64,000 bases of DNA. Source: Cyclina sinensis. Its lineage: Eukaryota > Mollusca > Bivalvia > Venerida > Veneridae. Location: assembly GCA_012932295.1 (NCBI GenBank), contig JAAONU010000016.1, positions 19,869,530 through 19,933,529 on the forward strand. The letters are read 5' to 3'. The notes under the pieces were generated by a model. It was not told the origin of the DNA. It did not search any database and saw only the letters and a program-made list of their open reading frames with translations. Of this stretch, positions 12,420 through 44,600 are shown in pieces. The first letter of the stretch is position 1, and each line of letters starts with the position of its first letter. The translations under genes and the position numbers were made by a program.

Positions 12420-13225
12420 GTGTCGCCCTTTCGAAGAGACGGCGATACAAAGGGATTACTTTGTTCGTCGGTCCTTCACGAAAACTTGATGTTGGCTTTA
12501 ACTTTGCCATTTCTTAACATTTCCTTATCAAACTTTCAAATTGTATTGCTTATGACAACAGGGTCAGGATGATGCCAAAATCTTTAGATCAAGGTCAATT
12601 TTGATAGAGTTATGCCCCTTTTTGTACTTGGATTTTGTTATGAAAACTTCACGTTGGCAATAACTTTGCCATTTCTTAACATTTCGTCATCAAACTTTCA
12701 AATTGTATTGCTTACGACAACAGGGTTGTGATGATGCCAAAATCTGTAGGTCAATATCACAATTGACAGAGTTATGCCCCTTTTTGTACTTTGATTTTGT
12801 CATGAAAACTTAACATTGGCTATAACTATGCTATTTCTTAATATTTCTTCATCAAACTTTCCAGTTGTAATGTTTACAGTTGTATCACTTAAGACAACAC
12901 TATTTCTCAAGGGCAGATAACCTTCAAATTTATTTTTTCAATATTATTCCCCCTTTTTCAACTTTCAACAAATTTCTTGGTTAACCTTTTTGTTAATGTC
13001 CATTTCTCAAAAAGTGTCAAAGATATTCCATTCAAACTTGGAATACTTGATCACCAGCAAGACCCCTGCAAGGATTGTTGGTACCCATGTCCCTGGGGTC
13101 ACAGTTAGCCCCACCCCTAGGGGTCACTTGATTTTGGTTATACTTATATATAGGAAAAAAACCTCAGCAGGCTCTTGTTTACCTTTTTAGTTATTCTAAC
13201 AGAGTACCCAAGGGCGACACAAGTG
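12420..13225 (+). mobile_element. Non-autonomous element with 10-bp terminal inverted repeats
   Basis: TGTCGCCCTT (12421-12430) is mirrored exactly by AAGGGCGACA (13210-13219). The body has about three diverged copies of a unit near 180 bp ('aacttgatgttggctttaactttgccatttcttaacatttc', 'gacaacagggt..gatgatgccaaaatct', 'gttatgcccctttttgtac'). 'CTCTTGTTTA' occurs at 13173-13182, just inside the right end. No transposase. Confidence 0.75.
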
Positions 13226-16200
13226 TTCAACTGAACACCCATCTAGTTTTTGCTACAAAATCATTTTTACAGGTTTCTCAAAATCAAAGACTTGAAATAT
13301 CACAGACTGGTAACTTGTGCAAATCTCACAAAATCACAGCAAGTAAATAAGATGTTGCTAATCCTGTTTTCTCATTAACATCAGTTTTTAAGACTGATGG
13401 AAATGAATTGTGTCATGCAATAGGGAATTCATTTTTCTGCAAAATGATACCTTGACTAGAGATGTAAGGGAGTTCATCAAAAAAAGCAGTTTCCCAATGT
13501 GATAAGGAATGCAAGATATTTGTCAGTCTTCAGCCAAACTAGCAGAATTTCTGCAAATTTTCAAAATGGTGGTAGTGAAAATGTTTCTTTTTTAAGCAGA
13601 AATGGTTAGTGTATAAAGTTATGACTTCAGCTTAATATTATGTCACTAACTTACCACTGGCTCGATTTTAAGGGAGTTTTGTAATTCTGTGGTATTTAAG
13701 GTGTTTTCTCCAAAATAAGGCTATTGAAATGCCAGAAGAAATTGAAAGCAGCTTTGTCAAAACTGTCAGTTCTAGTTTAGTTCTGTGTATAGTATATTTA
13801 TATGCAAATAGTTGTAAAAGAGTGTCAAAGAAGTTTTGAATTATAGCACTCGCCTTTTGGAATTTGCAGTGCAACATGGGTGCAAATTAGAAACAATAAG
13901 AAATATTGTCTCATTAAGTACATTTATGATTCTGTTACTTATGTGATACTAAAATTCCCTCTGCTTTGCCGAAATGAGCTGTCAAATACATGTAACATGT
14001 TTTGGATAAAGGAAATGCATCTTGCAAAGCATTCAGAAACTGATTAATTAAATTGTTCAGTAGAAAGAAATGAAAACAAGAAATATCTGCAAAAAACATG
14101 ATCAGGATAGATACAGTACAAAATTAATGCCCAATATAAGTGTATATATTTTTCAGACATTAGCAAATATCAAACATGCATAGTATTCGAATGCCCTATT
14201 TCCATAACAGTTTAGTCCATATTAAACAAAAAAATGTTGAGTTTAATGCTAAAAGTGTCAATATCATTTTCAATGAAATAAATTATATATTTAGTCATAT
14301 TCATGATAATTATATTTATTCCAATTATTTAATTTTTCATGGTTAAAATGTTTGATATTTAATTTATGCCTGTATTAATGTCATTATTATTATTGCATTA
14401 TTTTGAGACACAAACTAACAATTATGAATTCTGCCCTAAAATTTCACAACAGCAGCACATTTAACCAATGGCAGACTTCTTTCTTTAGCTGAAGATCTCG
14501 AAGCTAACAATTTCATTCGTTACAAATGTAGGTCAAAGTCGATTTTAGTACAGCTACGCCAAAAGAATCTGTTCAGTTAACTCGTCCTTCTACTTAGAAA
14601 GGATTACATGTTTTGTTATTGTGAGCTGTTTATTTCTTGTGGGTTATACCAGACATACACTGCCCTCTTGTTTAAGTTGTATCATAAATATATATAACTA
14701 TAAATGACTGTGTTACATTCTTATAGCAACTAATTTGAGGACAATTATCTAAATAATATTTCCTTATTGTCTCTTTGTATTGAATTAGATACTGTGGTTA
14801 TATTTTATAGAAAAAAATGTGCTTAGTTGACTGACAGTCTTTCAGATTCAAAAGAGTTGTAGTTCCTTTGAAAATACATTTGATCACAAATAAAGGGTAA
14901 AAGTTGAAATGGAACAGAGTTTGTGACTTGTACTGTACAACAATTTATCGCTATACAAGATTACATTGAGGCCAGCTATGCTACACTACACCCAATGGGG
15001 AAAATCTATACCAGCTTAAAACTTGGGTTCTAGCTACCAGCACATGGGGAAAATAATGAGAACTTTTTTTGGATCAATGAAATTATTCTGAAAAATTTAT
15101 ACATCTAAGGGTAGTTGATGCTAGTATGTAGCATATGTGCTTGTTTATGAAATCATTGGCTTGATTGTGAATCTATATTTCATTTAACTGGATATTATGC
15201 GCAGGAAAATTCAGATTGTAGGATTGTGAAGTTGAAAAGTTTTCATGTACATGTACAAAAAAGGGAAAAGAAGTTTAACACAGTTTGAGAAGTAGAAAGT
15301 TCAGAAATGTATATGATATTCCAAGGTTTGTAGTTTTATCATTGGATTGAATAATTCAGCTAATCTTAGGCATATAAATGTGTGTACTGTGAGTACAGAG
15401 TAGGGTATGTACATGTGTAAAGCCATGTGTACTGACCCAGATAATACATGCACATGTGTATATACATGTACAATATTAATGTGATGTCTGTCATACATTA
15501 TTTAACCTACCGTATTGTATGGAGGAATTAATGTACTTGATTAAAAAAAAAAGATACTATGTTAATTACTGTATAGTTAGATCAGATGTAATTTGAAGAA
15601 TGCTTTTTACTTTCAGTTTCAGTTCTTAATTACTATTTAACTCTGAATAAATTAATAAAATGAATATTATATTTCATTATATATTCAGTTCTCTTTGGAA
15701 CATACTTACATAGATAAGTTTGTGTTTGATACACATGCATTCAAATAATGGAAATTTGAGGTGATGCATCAATTACAAATGAATTTAGATTTTGAATAGC
15801 AGTGCTATTTTTGTATTTTATGTGTTACCAGGTCAAAGCTCTGTAAGGAAATATCATACAAAAACACTTATTAAATGAAGAAATATGCATAATTTACTGA
15901 AGGCTTCAAATAGACATGATTTAGAGGGCTTTTTTAAAGACATATGTTCCCGTCCAGAATATGTTGTAATAAAGATGACAAATTAAATTTAAAAAAAAAA
16001 AAAATTCAGCCGCCTTTCCTGCGGTAGCTTAGGCCTGGGCCTGAAAGGTGTATATGGTGCAACAGTTACATTGTATTTAGTATCTGTGAAAGTCATGACA
16101 ATATTGTAAGCTTGCATTTGTACTTTAGGCAGAATGGGAATGGCCCTGTACTATATTACTAGTCAAAATAATTCAAGTGACTTCTTGAGTAAATTCTGAG

Positions 16201-16912
16201 ATATTTTTGTTCTGGGTCAGAATCTCGGAGGCGAGATATTGACCCATACAAAAATTACACAATATCTCGCCTTGGACTAACTATATTACGTGGTCTGTTT
16301 GTTCAAGAGAATAGTCTAAAGCATGGACTGGTAAAGTTCAGATTCAGTGTCTAAATAAGATAATAAAACTCACACACATGATTAACAAGCAGAGTTACAT
16401 AATTCTGTGTGAACAGCATCCACCAGGGAAGGGTAATGACTCTTTCAATAGTTCAGGTGTACTTTACATCACTGAATTATTTGGCATATTGTGCAATGCA
16501 TGGCAAGGAGACAAAGTATCTGTATCTTTTTGTTATTCTTGCGATACAGCTTTGATCTGTTTTTTTTTTTGTTTTTTTTGAGAAGGAAAAAAAATTTTTA
16601 TTTTTCAGTTTTGTTATATTTCACTGAGCTGATGGTGATGGGTTTATTTACTCAGATTCAGAATAAGAAGAAGTATTGTTTGATGGGCAAAATAATTTTT
16701 GAAATTATATGAAAAGGCTAGGCATGCTTAAAGATATTCTGCATGTGAGGGCAGCCAGGGACAGTAATCGATCAAATGAAAAGGAAGTATATAGAATGTC
16801 TCATAAGCCCACCTGGCTCTCATGCAATAGATGGGTCACTAATTTACGAAAACTGTTTCTACTTGTCTTGTCATAATTATGAATTACTTTAGTTATACTT
16901 ATTTATTTACAG
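13226..16912. other. No gene recognised
   Basis: AT-rich, with no ORF of coding character. Holds a repeat relic at 14502-14566 (inverse copy of 10805-10870), a poly-A tract near 15988, and a hairpin at 16214-16245 whose arms read GGGTCA-AATCTCG and CGAGATATTGACCC. The first exon of the RNF38-type gene may lie here or further upstream but was not identified. Confidence 0.4.
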
Positions 16913-36604
<19,692 letters not shown>

Positions 36605-39600
36605 AATTTTGATATGAAAATCTGAACACATTCTAGTGAGTCTACAGGAAGTGAAGAAAGTGTTCCTTGGGTGTTCATAAGAATTGTTACCTGTGAGAAC
36701 TAGTAGATAATGTACATGTCAAATTTTGATGCACAAAAAATATATCATACACTGACAATGCAAAACATGTCATATCTACTATCGACTAATTAATTGCAGT
36801 TTTTTTTTTTTAATGTTTTCTTTTATGTAGGTAAAACAGTGATAAAAAGTGCTGTTTTGTTGCTAAACGTTGTGTTTGAAACAAATTGTGCTGATTCTAT
36901 ACACATCTTTAATGTTGTCTGTTTTGTTAAATATACATAATACAAAACTGTACTCTATTTTTTCCGTTACACAATCAATAGTTTCATCATTTGTGCTTCA
37001 TTGTACATTTTCTCATCTTTGCGTATTTTAAACATAACAACAAATTCTTGGATAATTCTTTTTCTTTTATTTGTTTTTTTTCCTGCCTGACCATTATAGC
37101 TAGTAAAATTTACTTTGTAAGGCCTAATTAATTAGAATCATTCTTTGTTAGTTACAGGTGGTATATTTTAGTGAAATGCACATGCCGTGTACAAAATGTA
37201 TATTATACAGTTGCTTGAAAAATTAACAAGTGGGCCAATAATTTCAAGCATTTAATTTAAGTTTATTTAATTTGTTAGATATTTAATGGCCTAAAAGGCA
37301 GACTGAAGAATACACCTTATATATGGAAAACCGTATAAGTTCCTGTGATTTATGTATGTTATTACTTTGTGCTATTGTTTTCTGCACAAACACTTGTACA
37401 TACTTGGAGAAAAGCATTACATGTAGGTCTGGTCCAAAGGGTAAAGTTCTGTTGGATTGTAATATTTTTCTTATTTTGGCAGGGAAATACGCTTCAATCA
37501 AATTGGTATCTTTATTTTAAGCCTGTCCTCAAGTTTCTTCATAGTTATATTTCATGACCTTATCTCTTTAAATTTACTACTACATTAGTTAGTTAGCTTT
37601 AAGGTAAAATTTTGTTGAGCCTCATTTATAGGGGGAAAAAATATATTTATATATACATCTTCAAAGACTTTCTAAAAATGAGAATATTATGCATTTGGAG
37701 TTACTTCAGAGAGTACAAAAAAAAATGCCTTTCATTTTTTGTATTTATTTTTCAAATATTGACAAAATCTCTCTTCATATGCAACTTAGATTTGATCTCT
37801 CTTTAATGAACGCATGTATTTGAATATATATTGCCAAATCCCTGTAAAGGCACGTTTGGAACTATTTGTGCATGTTTTTTGTTGCGTCTTGTCTACCCTT
37901 TCCTGAAGGGTCCCCTTGTGTCCCTAGTTGTTTTTATTCTAATAAAACCGTTGATGACTTTGTAAAATTCTTGTCAGGATTGTTAAGTGTTATTGTCCTC
38001 TTGTTTCAAGATTAGCTTCTAGTTACTGTACATTATCGTTCTTTTAATCTAGGCTTATCAGAAGTTTTATCATTATTGTATGTATTTATTTCATATAAGA
38101 AAAATACACATACCACTCCACACCCTAGCCTATCTGCTGTTCCTTAACGGGCCTTGAAGTTTCAAAGCGGAAGTATGTCGTACTTGAATAAAGTTAAAGA
38201 TTTTGAGTGCTACAGATAAAGCCCGAGTTTTCACATTTAAGTTACATTGTTTTTTTTGCTCTATTTCATAGTCGGACAAAATTACACATGATCTTACAAT
38301 GTTCAAAGTTGACATGGTTGAGATTATACATTCAGTAAAATGCTTGCAGTGTTTTGAGATGATGTAAATGTTAATACACCATGTAATGCACTACATCAAC
38401 AAATCAACACAGAAAACTCCTTATTGGATTTAACAGTATTGTATTGTTTCGTTTTTAAATAGTTTATTTAAATCTCACATATGAATTTACTAATCAAGTG
38501 AAAGGCCAGTGTAGTTGCCACACACCTGAATGTGTTGTGGCTAAATTCTATTTTACGAGTTACTCGTACATACTTGCTTTCTGATTTGGTCTTTGATATA
38601 CCAAATATGTGAAAGAATTACGACTTGATATTATTCTAATCTTGTTAGAGACATGTTCTTGTACAAACAAATGGAGTGGATTTGTAAGAAGATGATAATG
38701 TAACATTGTTACTGAAGCAGAAATTATTGCATTCTGGATGGAAATTTTAGATCTGTTTTATTTAGTTTTTAGATGGGCACATGTTATATAAGATAATATG
38801 TATTCGTGGGCATTTGAACTACGTAATGAAAGTTCTGACTTGATATTTTATTTAACCTCTTTGCACTCATCAGAGATTTGTTCATTTTATAAATGTGTAA
38901 ATTCTCTCTCTGAAACAAAAATAAGTCAAGGAGAACTTTTAAATTTTTGACTTAACTCACTTTTGTGATTTCTGAAAGGGGTATGCTTTTAATTTAACTG
39001 AAACTTAAAGAGGGGAGATAACATTTGAACATAGAAGGAAATATTTTTGTTGTTACTTGATAAAAACTGTAATTCAATGTACATGAATCATTTATCATTT
39101 TTTCTTATATGTGCTTAGATTTATCAGTTATGTTCGTTTGTTGCAAGAAGTAATTTACTTGCACAAAAATTTTCAGTATAAAACTAATGTGGGAGGAATT
39201 CAACACCTTATGAAAGCATTAAATTGAAATATGTAACAGCAAATCATATCTCATGATAAATTAAAGTGATCACTTCTTGTCAGTCCTGAGGATGTCAGAG
39301 GTTTATGTTTTTTGCATGACAGAACCTGTATTTTTTAATCCAGTCCATCAGAGTCTCTGTCAGAATACATATAAAGTCTGTTTTTGAATTGAAATTAGGT
39401 CAGTCAGGTAAAGAAATTAGTTATTGTAATACCTACTGGTTGTGGGACTAAAGTTGAACTTTGACCCTGACATTGAAGTCACCTCTGTCCAGATTTTTGT
39501 CAGACATAGGGCTCTGCAGTTTTTAAAGAAGAAAAAAATACCATAAAGTCCCGCTAATATCAGCAATTTTAAAATGCTAAAATTAGAACAGCAAAAATAT

Positions 39601-41220
39601 TAAGATGGGATTTGTTTTTAACACCATTATTAGATGGGTGTTATTATTATTACTTAGATGTACCGATAATTACTTCATTGTAATAGGTACATGTAGACTG
39701 GATATTTTGATATCACTTGTACCCGTCACATTTTACTGTGAGTTAAGTGGGCATTAAAAAAGCATTCATGGCCCCCTTTATTTTGTAAAAGTATATTGTT
39801 TTTGGCATCAGATTTTATAAAAAAGAAATATGGAAAGACAAATATGCTTTTGATCACAAGGATGTTGATTATAATACATATCTGTTTGGAAAACTAGAAA
39901 AGTACAACAGTGAATATTTTGGCTTTTGTATCAGTTTGATTTTGTCTATATGCAAAAACGTTTTGTTATTTAGAAAATTAAAAAAAAATATGATAAACAC
40001 TTCTACCTCTTTTCAAGTCAGGTAAGCTGGTAAAAAGGTACATGTTATCAGAAGAAAAAAAAAGTATTATTAAAGAGATATATAACATGTTTATATGCTA
40101 AAGTTTGTTCTATAAATCATTAAATAAAGTATGTTGTAATTTTTGTTTCATTTGTGAAAAAAGTTTACTACTGTATTTGGAGGTTCATCTTTAGTTTATA
40201 TTTCATGGTTTATAGAACTTGCACAGAATTGATATTTTTCTCTTATATCAGATGATTGCACTGTCTTGTATGATTGTATAATGGTAGAAAAACAAGATGT
40301 TCAGTGAGAGACGGAGAATAAAAGCATTACTGAGCAGCTGGTCTAGGGATAAGTAATGATTGTTCTTGATGAAAATTGCCTTCATATTTTTTTCACCCCA
40401 AGAATTAAATAGAATATATTGATAAAATTTGTAAAAATAGATGCCTGACTCATATTTAACAGTACTTTTCATTTCATTTTGTTCCTTCACTTTCCTAGCC
40501 AGAAAGAAAATTTCACAGCCTAGTATAAGTCAGGTTAATACACAAAGCTGTTTCAGACATTTTTGGAAGCTTCTGTGTGTACATACATTGTTAACCAGCA
40601 ATATTTGACTATGGGAAGCCATCACTCTTTACCTTTTAACTTAAATTTGATGGAAAGAGCTTGACTAATTTCTGTTTGAATCATTAATGATAAAAGGAAC
40701 AGTATTGAATATTCATCTTCTGTTTGTAAAAGAAATTGAACCGTCTGAATTTTTTCTAATCCTTGTATCAATGGGATCTTCTAGTAAAAGCAATAAGTTT
40801 CTTTTTTGTTCTGGGTTTTCATAATTTAGGGGAAAGAAATTATGCCAAAAGTTTTGAAACTAAAACAGCTTCCAAATATGAAAAAAGGGTGATAAATTTG
40901 CAGTGAAAGGAAACTAACAGTCATGAATAACTGTAATATTTTTTCAAGGATAGACTGCTATGTGAAGTAAAAGGGAAGGTAAACATTTCCTGAAGGTGAA
41001 GGCAGTTGTAAGTTATGTTAAAGGCTTTCAGTGTGTGTTCTATGGATGTCTGTTTGTGTCTTTATGGGCAGTGTATGCTTGTACAGCCGTAGGCGCTTCC
41101 TGATATATTCAGCACTATAAGTTTTTTTTTTGCATAGCTTTGGTTTTTGTTTACCTCTTGAAAAAATGTTTATATTAAAATTTTCTTTCAAAAAAGCAAT
41201 AAATATATTCTTAATCTTAA
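36605..41220 (+). other. Probable long 3'UTR of the RNF38-type gene
   Basis: About 4.6 kb of AT-rich, mostly repeat-free DNA without ORFs follows the stop. Candidate poly(A) signals AATAAA are at 37941-37946, 40123-40128 and 41198-41203; the last is followed by a GT-rich stretch. Which are used cannot be told from sequence. Confidence 0.4.
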
Positions 41221-41918
41221 AACTGTGTTTGTTTTAATGTTTGCCAATCATTTGAATGCATCAGATTCAATCCTTCCTACCCCCACCCCACCCTGAAGCA
41301 CTCAGCCCTACTAGCTGTAATATTTAGACATGGTGGATTTGTGAAATTTTTGTTGTGTCAAATCCACACTGCATACGATAATTTGAATGTCAAATCCACA
41401 CTGCATAATCTGTTATGTGAGGTCTTTCTTTGAAATGATACCTGTCCTAACAGCAAAAAGCAGTTTGATTCTTCAGAAAAAGTGTCAGTGGATATTTTCT
41501 GGCATTTAAAGGCGAAATCACAATTTCAGAAGTTTCGCAGGTGGCAGTCCCAAATGATTGTGTAAAATCTGCAATCTGTTAAAATTACTTTTCCCAGAAA
41601 TCCCGGAAATTGGTATTTGTACTATATACATATAAACTATTTCATGGCAATTATATATTGCAATTTGTTTCTCTTTTTTATAATCACTTTCATTAGCTAT
41701 AGAATTTTCTAATGTGATTTTGAATATTCATTTCTATAAAAAATATCTTGGCTGCTGTCTTGTTTGAAATTTTCTGGTTGAATTTCCTAAACCTACTTTA
41801 TTTAACTGGGCACAATGACACTGTGTATAGCCATCTAACTTCAGAAGATTATCCTCTTGATGGCAAGTCATTGGTTCTTAACATGGTTTACAATCAAATG
41901 CCTTTTGTTCCTTGGTCG

Positions 41919-42080
41919 TAGAGAAAGCCTTTGGTTCTAAACCTGGTTTACAGTGATTTGCCTCTGGTTCTAGGACTCTTGGTGGCTTTGGTCCAAGGCC
42001 TGATGAACAGTGAGTGGTCTTTGATCCTAGAGAAAGCCTTTGGTTCTAAAACTGGTTTACATTGAATGACCTTTGGTTTG
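41919..42080 (+). repeat. Imperfect tandem duplication
   Basis: 'agagaaagcctttggttctaaa-ctggtttaca' occurs at about 41920 and again about 103 bp later. Related phrases ('cctttggttc', 'gcctctggttctagga') lie between, so this is a degenerate minisatellite. Not coding. Confidence 0.65.
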
Positions 42081-43310
42081 AAATGTTTTGTCAGTTATGT
42101 GCAAAGTAAATGAATATGTGTAACAATTCAACCATACTGAATAATTAACTTTCATTATTACTTTCAAATATGAATAACTAAATCTTCATTTTGTACAGTC
42201 ATGTATATCTTAAATAGTCTGGTTCCCCTAAGATAAGGGTCAGGTGATCCAGACTACATCTTAAAGTCAATAACTTTTTGTTGATAGCCCATATTTATAA
42301 GGTCATTTAAAGTTAAAGTGATAGGGTCAGATACTAGGGTTAAGGCCAAGCAAGGGTTTTGCAACATATTTTCCACAATTGTTTATCTAGGGTTCTAGTT
42401 ATCGTATAAAATGTTACTATAAAGACAATTAGGCATATAACACTAATGAAATGTGGTTTTCAGCTCATGAAGTTACTACAGGTAACTGATGATTTTACTT
42501 CAATACTGTTACCTGTTAATGATGTTTTTTTTTGTCAACTGATACCCTATTATTGCCAAACATAGAACTGATATGATGCGGAACTGGTGACCTCAATGTT
42601 TAACTGAATGATATATCATGTTTCGTAGTGAAATATTCAACAAAATATGAAAAAAAGGTGTTTTCAACAATTTATTTCGCTGGTAATGGGAAAAGGAAGG
42701 AAGTTATAGTCATTGTTTATTGGGAGTTAATTTATCTTCGATGAAGTTTGAAGTAATGATTTTTCAGTACATTTCATAAAAGCCACATGTACCTTATATA
42801 GGAAGTTAGATAAGCTGCAAGGATTCATGGGAATGTTAATGCTTCTAATTTGTAGGAGATCTGAGTATTGACCATGACTGTATAGAGTGGGGTGACTGCT
42901 TTACACAAGCTTTGTGGTTAAACTTGACTGAGAAAGTTACATTTAATAAAAGAATGTATTTGTGAAATATGTCAGAAAGAATGGATTTTATCTTTTGAGG
43001 TAATTATTTTTTATAGTTGAACAAACTTGGACACTATAAATTACAATCTAGCTGGTATTGATTCATCAGGAACAAATAATTCATGAAAACATTATCTTTT
43101 TAAAACTAAATGTTTGTCCTTTTATCTAACTGCACATTGATTTTACATTATACAAATACAATTTAAAGAAGCTTACTGGATTGCACAATTAAACATGGTA
43201 AAACATTTTTGTGAAATTTTTTATGATATGCCTAATGTATAAATTTTCATTCTTACAATAGTTACATGTTCATATTTAGGATAGAGTGCATGAAGAAAAT
43301 AATACTGTTC

Positions 43311-43502
43311 TGACATTTCAATGTATTCAGGGTATTCTTACATTTCATTGTATTCAGGGTATTCTGACATGTCATTGTATTCAGGGCATTCTGACATTTC
43401 AGTGTATTCAGGCATTCCGACATTTCATTGTATTCAGGGCATTCCGACATTTCATTGTATTCAGGGTATTCCAACATTTCATTGTATTCAGGGCATTCTG
43501 AT
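43311..43502 (+). repeat. 27-bp minisatellite, about 7 copies
   Basis: The unit 'acatttcattgtattcaggg' plus 'cattctg' is repeated with few changes. Because 27 is a multiple of three, all frames stay open and give false repetitive ORFs on both strands. Confidence 0.9.
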
Positions 43503-44408
43503 GTAGGCAATGACAGGACATTTTATATGTTTTAACTGTTTTATGAATGAATTACATAATTCATACTCAGGATTGAGGTAGACCAGTTATTTTGAATTTG
43601 CTTGCAAGGGGAGCCACAGATTCAGTGGGAAGGTTGGGGTGGAAGAATGGATTGGGAGATGTGATCTGTACACTTAAAGAAATAACTAGATAGGAACTAA
43701 CTGATTTATGAAAATTCTATAGTGCCTCCAGCAGTGCCCCACAACAACCTCCTTGCTTGACTGTCTCATGATATGTATGTTTAATGCAAATATTAGATGG
43801 TTGTTTTTTTGTTTATCAAATGTTGCAATGCATCGATTCAGTGTACATAATGACAAACAAACATTATTTCAGATTATAATGTTTAGATAGCTCTTCAAGT
43901 AATACCTGATATTGAATTAAATAGCTAACCATATGCATAAACTCAGTTAGTGATATGCATAGACTCAGTTAGTGATGTTTTACAAGACTTATGTTTCATT
44001 TACTACATCTGACCCAAGACTAGGAAAAAAATTAAATATTTTTTCAATGTAAGACCTGTAAATGAACACCCCTTTCACACACAAAAAAAAAAAAATATAT
44101 ATTTTGAAGCCGTCTCTCATCCAGACAATGATTTTGCTCTGTGATCTTACTGTAAAGATGGTTGTTGGAAATGGATTTGTAACCGTTATTTTATAATAAA
44201 TGGAAACTGAAGTAAGACTTCTGCAAGAACATGTAAGTATTTTTAAAGAAATCTTTAGATTATGACTTTTTACAGTTTCCAATACAAGCAGAACTTTGGT
44301 TTCAATCATTTTGTACTTTTGCTTTTCTTATTTACTTAAGAACATGTCTGGATTGTTATGAAGGAATGGCTTGACTGAGAACTCTTGGGATTGAATCATT
44401 CAGTCAGT

Positions 44409-44600
44409 ATGGATAATACTGCACTACAATCAGAAGACGAAAATGTTCGAACAACAGCAAAACCAGGAAGTGAGCTGATTGCTAATGGTAGGGACTGTAT
44501 CCTAGCAACTAGTCATACAGATGTGATACAATACAAAGTGTATCCCTCAAGATGGTTTATGTTGTTTGTTGTGTGTGCTCTAAATCTCTCAAATGCAATG
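44409..44600 (+). CDS. SLC49A3: SLC49A3 exon 1
   Basis: MDNTALQSEDENVRTTAKPG opens a hydrophilic cytosolic tail of about 45 residues, then YKVYPSRWFMLFVVCALNLS starts helix 1. The frame is open further upstream only from a TTG, so the first ATG is taken as the start. Confidence 0.85.
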
